In this document: positions 61,383 through 64,000 of the stretch, piece by piece
How positions within the stretch are numbered: position 1 is the stretch's first letter
How the letters are laid out: every line of letters begins with the position of its first letter
Source: Streptomyces sp. F001
Lineage (GTDB): Bacteria > Actinomycetota > Actinomycetes > Streptomycetales > Streptomycetaceae
Assembly: GCF_004187715.1 (NCBI RefSeq)
Contig: NZ_QZWF01000004.1
Location: 124,001-188,000, forward strand
Reading direction: 5' to 3'
DNA: 64,000 nt
Position numbers and translations under genes: made by a program
Notes under the pieces: model-generated
The model's input: the letters and a program-made list of their open reading frames with translations, nothing else
What the model was told of the DNA's origin: nothing
Database searches by the model: none

Positions 61383-61493
61383 AGCCGCCGGAGTCCGAGC
61401 AGGTCATCATCGCCGTCACGTCCGCAAGCGCGCAGATAAATACCACACTTGCCACTTTTCCATCGCTCCCAACACGGCGCCCCTGAAGTGCCT

Positions 61494-61522
61494 TTGACAG
61501 GTTTTCACTTCACGTTTACTGT
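61494..61522 (+). promoter_or_regulatory. Strong vegetative-type promoter
   Basis: TTGACA (61494-61499), 17-base spacer, TACTGT (61517-61522): a perfect -35 box at the ideal spacing, in an AT-rich stretch. It lies about 45 bases ahead of the start of the small secreted protein at 61569, with two short palindromes (ATGTACAT, ATGATCAT) in the leader. Confidence 0.8.
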
Positions 61523-61568
61523 CCCTCGGTCACATGTACATGATCATCTGCTTGCAGGAGTGGTTTGT

Positions 61569-62021
61569 ATGCAGCTCAGCACCTCCAAGGCCTTCCGGAG
61601 AAAGGCGGCCCTTACCGTCACCGCCGCCATGGCACTCGTCGGCTTCAGTGCCACCACGGCCTCGGCCAACTGGTCCAGCTACATCTCCAGCTGGACCGAC
61701 GGCGACCGTTCTCGCGAGTGGACCGACTCCGGCACCTACAGCCAGGTCCAGTTCCGCAGCTGCTTCGCCCAGTACGGCACGACAAAGCAGGTCGTCGTCA
61801 AGATGTGGAAGATCGACACCTGGACGCCGAACGACGACCTCGGCAACAAGACCTTCACCAACTGCTTCAACGGCTCCAGCTCCTGGTCCAACGGTCAGTG
61901 GACCAACGTGCCGACCGGTGAACACACGCTGCAGTTCGAGGCCGACAAGGTTGCTCAGGGCGGCTCCTGCTGCCTGCTGAACGTCGCCGAGGTCTACGTC
62001 GACACCTCCCAGGCCGACTGA
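61569..62021 (+). CDS. Small secreted cysteine-containing protein
   Basis: A 150-residue exported protein. ATG 61569 follows AGGAG (61556-61560) by 8 bases. The signal peptide (RRKAALTVTAAMALVGFSAT) ends with an ASA-N cleavage site near residue 33. The mature part is about 115 residues, rich in Trp, Ser and Asn, with four cysteines: RSCFAQYG, TNCFNG and the adjacent pair in GSCCLL, likely two disulphides. It looks like a beta-sandwich domain. No family is recognised. With its strong promoter it should be abundant. Confidence 0.85.
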   Translation: MQLSTSKAFRRKAALTVTAAMALVGFSATTASANWSSYISSWTDGDRSREWTDSGTYSQVQFRSCFAQYGTTKQVVVKMWKIDTWTPNDDLGNKTFTNCFNGSSSWSNGQWTNVPTGEHTLQFEADKVAQGGSCCLLNVAEVYVDTSQAD

Positions 62022-62103
62022 CGCACGGTTCGAACGCCCTGCCCGCGGTGGTGCACGGAAGAACCCCTTCCGTGCACCACCCGCTTCCGCCGGAGAGCAC
62101 CAC

Positions 62104-63378
62104 TTGAGAATTCGGACCCTCTTCCGCACATCGCCCGCATTCATGTGCCTGCCGATCGCCGTCGGCATCACTGTCCTGTACTACACCCAGGAAGCGGCCG
62201 ACCAGATCCACTACTTCCCGTATCCGTGGGCCCCACTGCTCGTCCAGCGTCCGATCGAGTACATGGCGGCTCCCACCTACGCCATGGTCGCCGCGCTCGC
62301 CGCCTGGTCCGCGGCCCGCGTGCGTGAAGCGGGCACCTGGCAGCTCGCCGCCCACCGTCCCACCTGGCAGGTGATCGCCCAGGCACTGGTCCCCGTCGTC
62401 ACGGTGGGATGGCTGATGTTCATCGTGTCCGCTGCCTGGGCCTTCACCGAACGCCCGACCTGGCCCACCCCTGCCAGTCTGGCCCCGCTGCTGCTCACCA
62501 GTGTCCTGACCGTCGCCTGGGCGGTGATCGGCTTCACCGTCGGCCACCACGTCAAGCCTCTGATCTCCGCGCCCGTCCTCGCGTGCGGGGTGTTCATCGT
62601 CGTGGCCTACCCGCACGCCATGCAGCCGTTCTACCTGCGGCATCTCTCCGGCGAGTACTTCGCGCACCTGGGCGTCGGCGAATCCGCGACCTTCGAGTCC
62701 ATGGCCGCCCAGATGATGCCGACCCTGGGCGTGGCCGCCGCCGTGGCCCTGGTGTGGGCCCGCTGGAAGCCGGTGCTGCGCATCGTGTCCGCCGCCGTGC
62801 TGGTGGTCGCCCCCGCCCTGGCCGGCTACAGCATCGTCAAGGACTGGAACTACAACCCCAGCGTCAACACCCACGTCGCCCTCGCGTGCCACGGCACCGA
62901 GCCCCAGGTGTGCCTGCCTGAGAGCGGGGCACACGACCTGCCCGAGGTGCACGTGCAGGTCGCCAAGGCGTTCCGCGTCCTCGAGACCTACGCCATCACC
63001 ACCTCGCTCCCCCGCCGGGTGGAGGACCAGATGGCCTACGGGCGCTTCACCCAGCGGAACACCGACCGAACGGTCTACATGCAGCTCGGCATCGCCCACC
63101 ACAAGGGCGGGCTCGACCGCTCGATCGTCACGAGTGCCGTGCGATTCGGATGCGACGCGGACCCGCAGCTCGCCCGCACGATCCACTTCTGGCTGGAGAA
63201 GAAACTCGGCGGCATCACGCCGTACTCACGTATCGCGGCCGAGGACCCCTACTACACACGCGCTCAGTACCAGCAGGCCGTCGCCACCGCCGAACGCGTC
63301 TCGGCGCTGTCCGTCCACGAGCAGAAGCAGTGGTTCGCCAAGACCAGGACCACTGCCTGTGAGGGGCGGCCGTCGTGA
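62104..63378 (+). CDS. Polytopic membrane protein, probable ABC exporter component
   Basis: A 424-residue protein beginning at a TTG (62104) with a GGAG-type site 10 bases upstream. About six transmembrane helices fill residues 15-245 (for example LPIAVGITVLYYT, VVTVGWLMFIVSAAWAF, VAAAVALVWARW), followed by an extracytoplasmic domain of about 180 residues with two cysteines (LACHGTEPQVC). No known family is certain. It overlaps the next gene by four bases and is followed by an ABC ATPase, so it is probably part of an ABC-2-like exporter. Confidence 0.75.
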   Translation: MRIRTLFRTSPAFMCLPIAVGITVLYYTQEAADQIHYFPYPWAPLLVQRPIEYMAAPTYAMVAALAAWSAARVREAGTWQLAAHRPTWQVIAQALVPVVTVGWLMFIVSAAWAFTERPTWPTPASLAPLLLTSVLTVAWAVIGFTVGHHVKPLISAPVLACGVFIVVAYPHAMQPFYLRHLSGEYFAHLGVGESATFESMAAQMMPTLGVAAAVALVWARWKPVLRIVSAAVLVVAPALAGYSIVKDWNYNPSVNTHVALACHGTEPQVCLPESGAHDLPEVHVQVAKAFRVLETYAITTSLPRRVEDQMAYGRFTQRNTDRTVYMQLGIAHHKGGLDRSIVTSAVRFGCDADPQLARTIHFWLEKKLGGITPYSRIAAEDPYYTRAQYQQAVATAERVSALSVHEQKQWFAKTRTTACEGRPS

Positions 63379-63962
63379 TCTGGTGGCTGAGGGTTCGTCT
63401 CGTCCCGACCGTGCTCACGACCGCGCTGGTCGTCTATGCGCTGCTGCTGCTCACTGTGCGGGACGGGGCGGTGATTCTCCCGGCGATCACCGTGAACGCG
63501 GGCAACACCGTGCCACTGGCGTTCTTCCTGCCGCTGCTCGTCGCCGGACCCCTCGCGCACTGCCTGGACTCCCGGCAGCCGCACGCCGAGCTCACCGGAA
63601 TCCGCCGCACCGCTTGGATGGACACCGTGCTGGCGGCTGCCTCGATGGGGGCGGCGCTGGCGGCGACGGCCCTGGTCTTTGTCGTCACCGCCGCGGACGT
63701 CACCGTGCAGGCAGGGCGCAACACGCTGTTTCTGACGGGTCTCATGCTCACGGCCCGCGCCGTACTCGGACGGGCCGGCATCGTCGTCCCGTTGGGCTGG
63801 GTGTTCGCCGTCATCCTCCTCGGCCGCCGCACCAGCAGCACCTTCCACTCCTGGGCCGTGACCGCCCTGCCGCCCGACACCTGGCACGCCACGGCAGTGG
63901 CGGCCCTGTCGATCAGCGCCGGTGTCGCAGCCACCTTCATCACCGCGAGGAAACTCCCGTGA
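63375..63962 (+). CDS. Polytopic membrane protein, probable ABC transporter subunit
   Basis: A 195-residue, five- or six-helix membrane protein from GTG 63375 (MIWWLRVRLVPTVLTTALVV). LTVRDGAVILPAITVNAG and LLVAGPLAHCLDSRQP recall permease subunits. It is coupled on both sides by four-base overlaps (GTGA). Confidence 0.75.
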   Translation: MIWWLRVRLVPTVLTTALVVYALLLLTVRDGAVILPAITVNAGNTVPLAFFLPLLVAGPLAHCLDSRQPHAELTGIRRTAWMDTVLAAASMGAALAATALVFVVTAADVTVQAGRNTLFLTGLMLTARAVLGRAGIVVPLGWVFAVILLGRRTSSTFHSWAVTALPPDTWHATAVAALSISAGVAATFITARKLP

Positions 63963-64000
63963 CCGTCTCCTTCACCGACTGCACCTACCGTTACAAGCGT
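63959..64000 (+). CDS. ABC transporter ATP-binding protein, 5' fragment
   Basis: Only the first 14 codons are inside the window: MTVSFTDCTYRYKR, starting at GTG 63959 and overlapping the previous stop. F-x-D-C-T-Y-R-Y is a typical ABC ATPase first strand, just before the Walker A region, which would lie beyond the edge. Confidence 0.6.
   Translation, partial: MTVSFTDCTYRYKR

Overview
The window is high-GC actinobacterial DNA, almost certainly from a Streptomyces chromosome core. The evidence is GC-rich third codon positions, frequent GTG starts, groES-groEL under CIRCE control, actinobacterial DUF397/DUF5753 regulator genes, and the Streptomyces-like order groEL - tsaD/tsaB/tsaE - alr - acpS - glmS - coaA - glmM - rpsI/rplM - truA - rplQ/rpoA - spc and S10 operons. 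Nearly every housekeeping gene lies on the minus strand.

Layout. 0-5 kb: MOSC protein, SDR, ester-cyclase-like protein, then groES-groEL1 with two CIRCE operators. 5-9.4 kb: two tandem polysaccharide deacetylase lipoproteins (the first frame-disrupted), a THUMP-like methyltransferase and an LCP-family cell-wall ligase. 9.4-13 kb: a small xylan locus (GH10-CBM2 xylanase, LacI regulator, truncated GH3 remnant). 13-21 kb: the t6A and cell-wall block (RimI-TsaD fused reading frame, TsaB, TsaE, an alpha/beta hydrolase, Alr, Nnr). 21-23 kb: secreted beta-helix protein and AcpS. 23-24.6 kb: a gene-free composite inverted repeat with 158-bp outer arms. 24.6-26.7 kb: an accessory regulator cassette (anti-sigma-like ATPase, Scr1-type XRE protein, DUF397). 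26.7-33.4 kb: glmS, coaA, DUF389 protein, glmM, rpsI-rplM. 33.6-42.4 kb: a plus-strand carbohydrate island. 42.5-60 kb: truA, rplQ, rpoA, rpsK, rpsM, rpmJ, infA, map, adk, secY and the spc/S10 ribosomal protein genes in standard order. 60.4-64 kb: an Imm11-like gene, a secreted small protein and the start of a membrane/ABC transporter operon.

The most interesting system is at 34.9-42.4 kb. A GH26 beta-mannanase-like protein, a membrane GT2 resembling the egghead-type beta-mannosyltransferases, a GH113-like secreted hydrolase, a sugar-nucleotidyltransferase and an acyltransferase-3/SGNH O-acetyltransferase lie together; the last four form one tight operon. Read together they suggest synthesis, trimming and acetylation of a beta-mannan-type exopolysaccharide.

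A caution: several genes between 5 and 22 kb (deacetylase 1, xylanase, alr, nnr, beta-helix protein) and one near 60.5 kb are broken by short indels. Those that can be read base by base mostly look like one base missing from a G or C run. Because alr is normally needed for growth, part of this is probably sequence error rather than gene decay. The GH3 gene is different: it also lacks its whole N-terminal catalytic domain.
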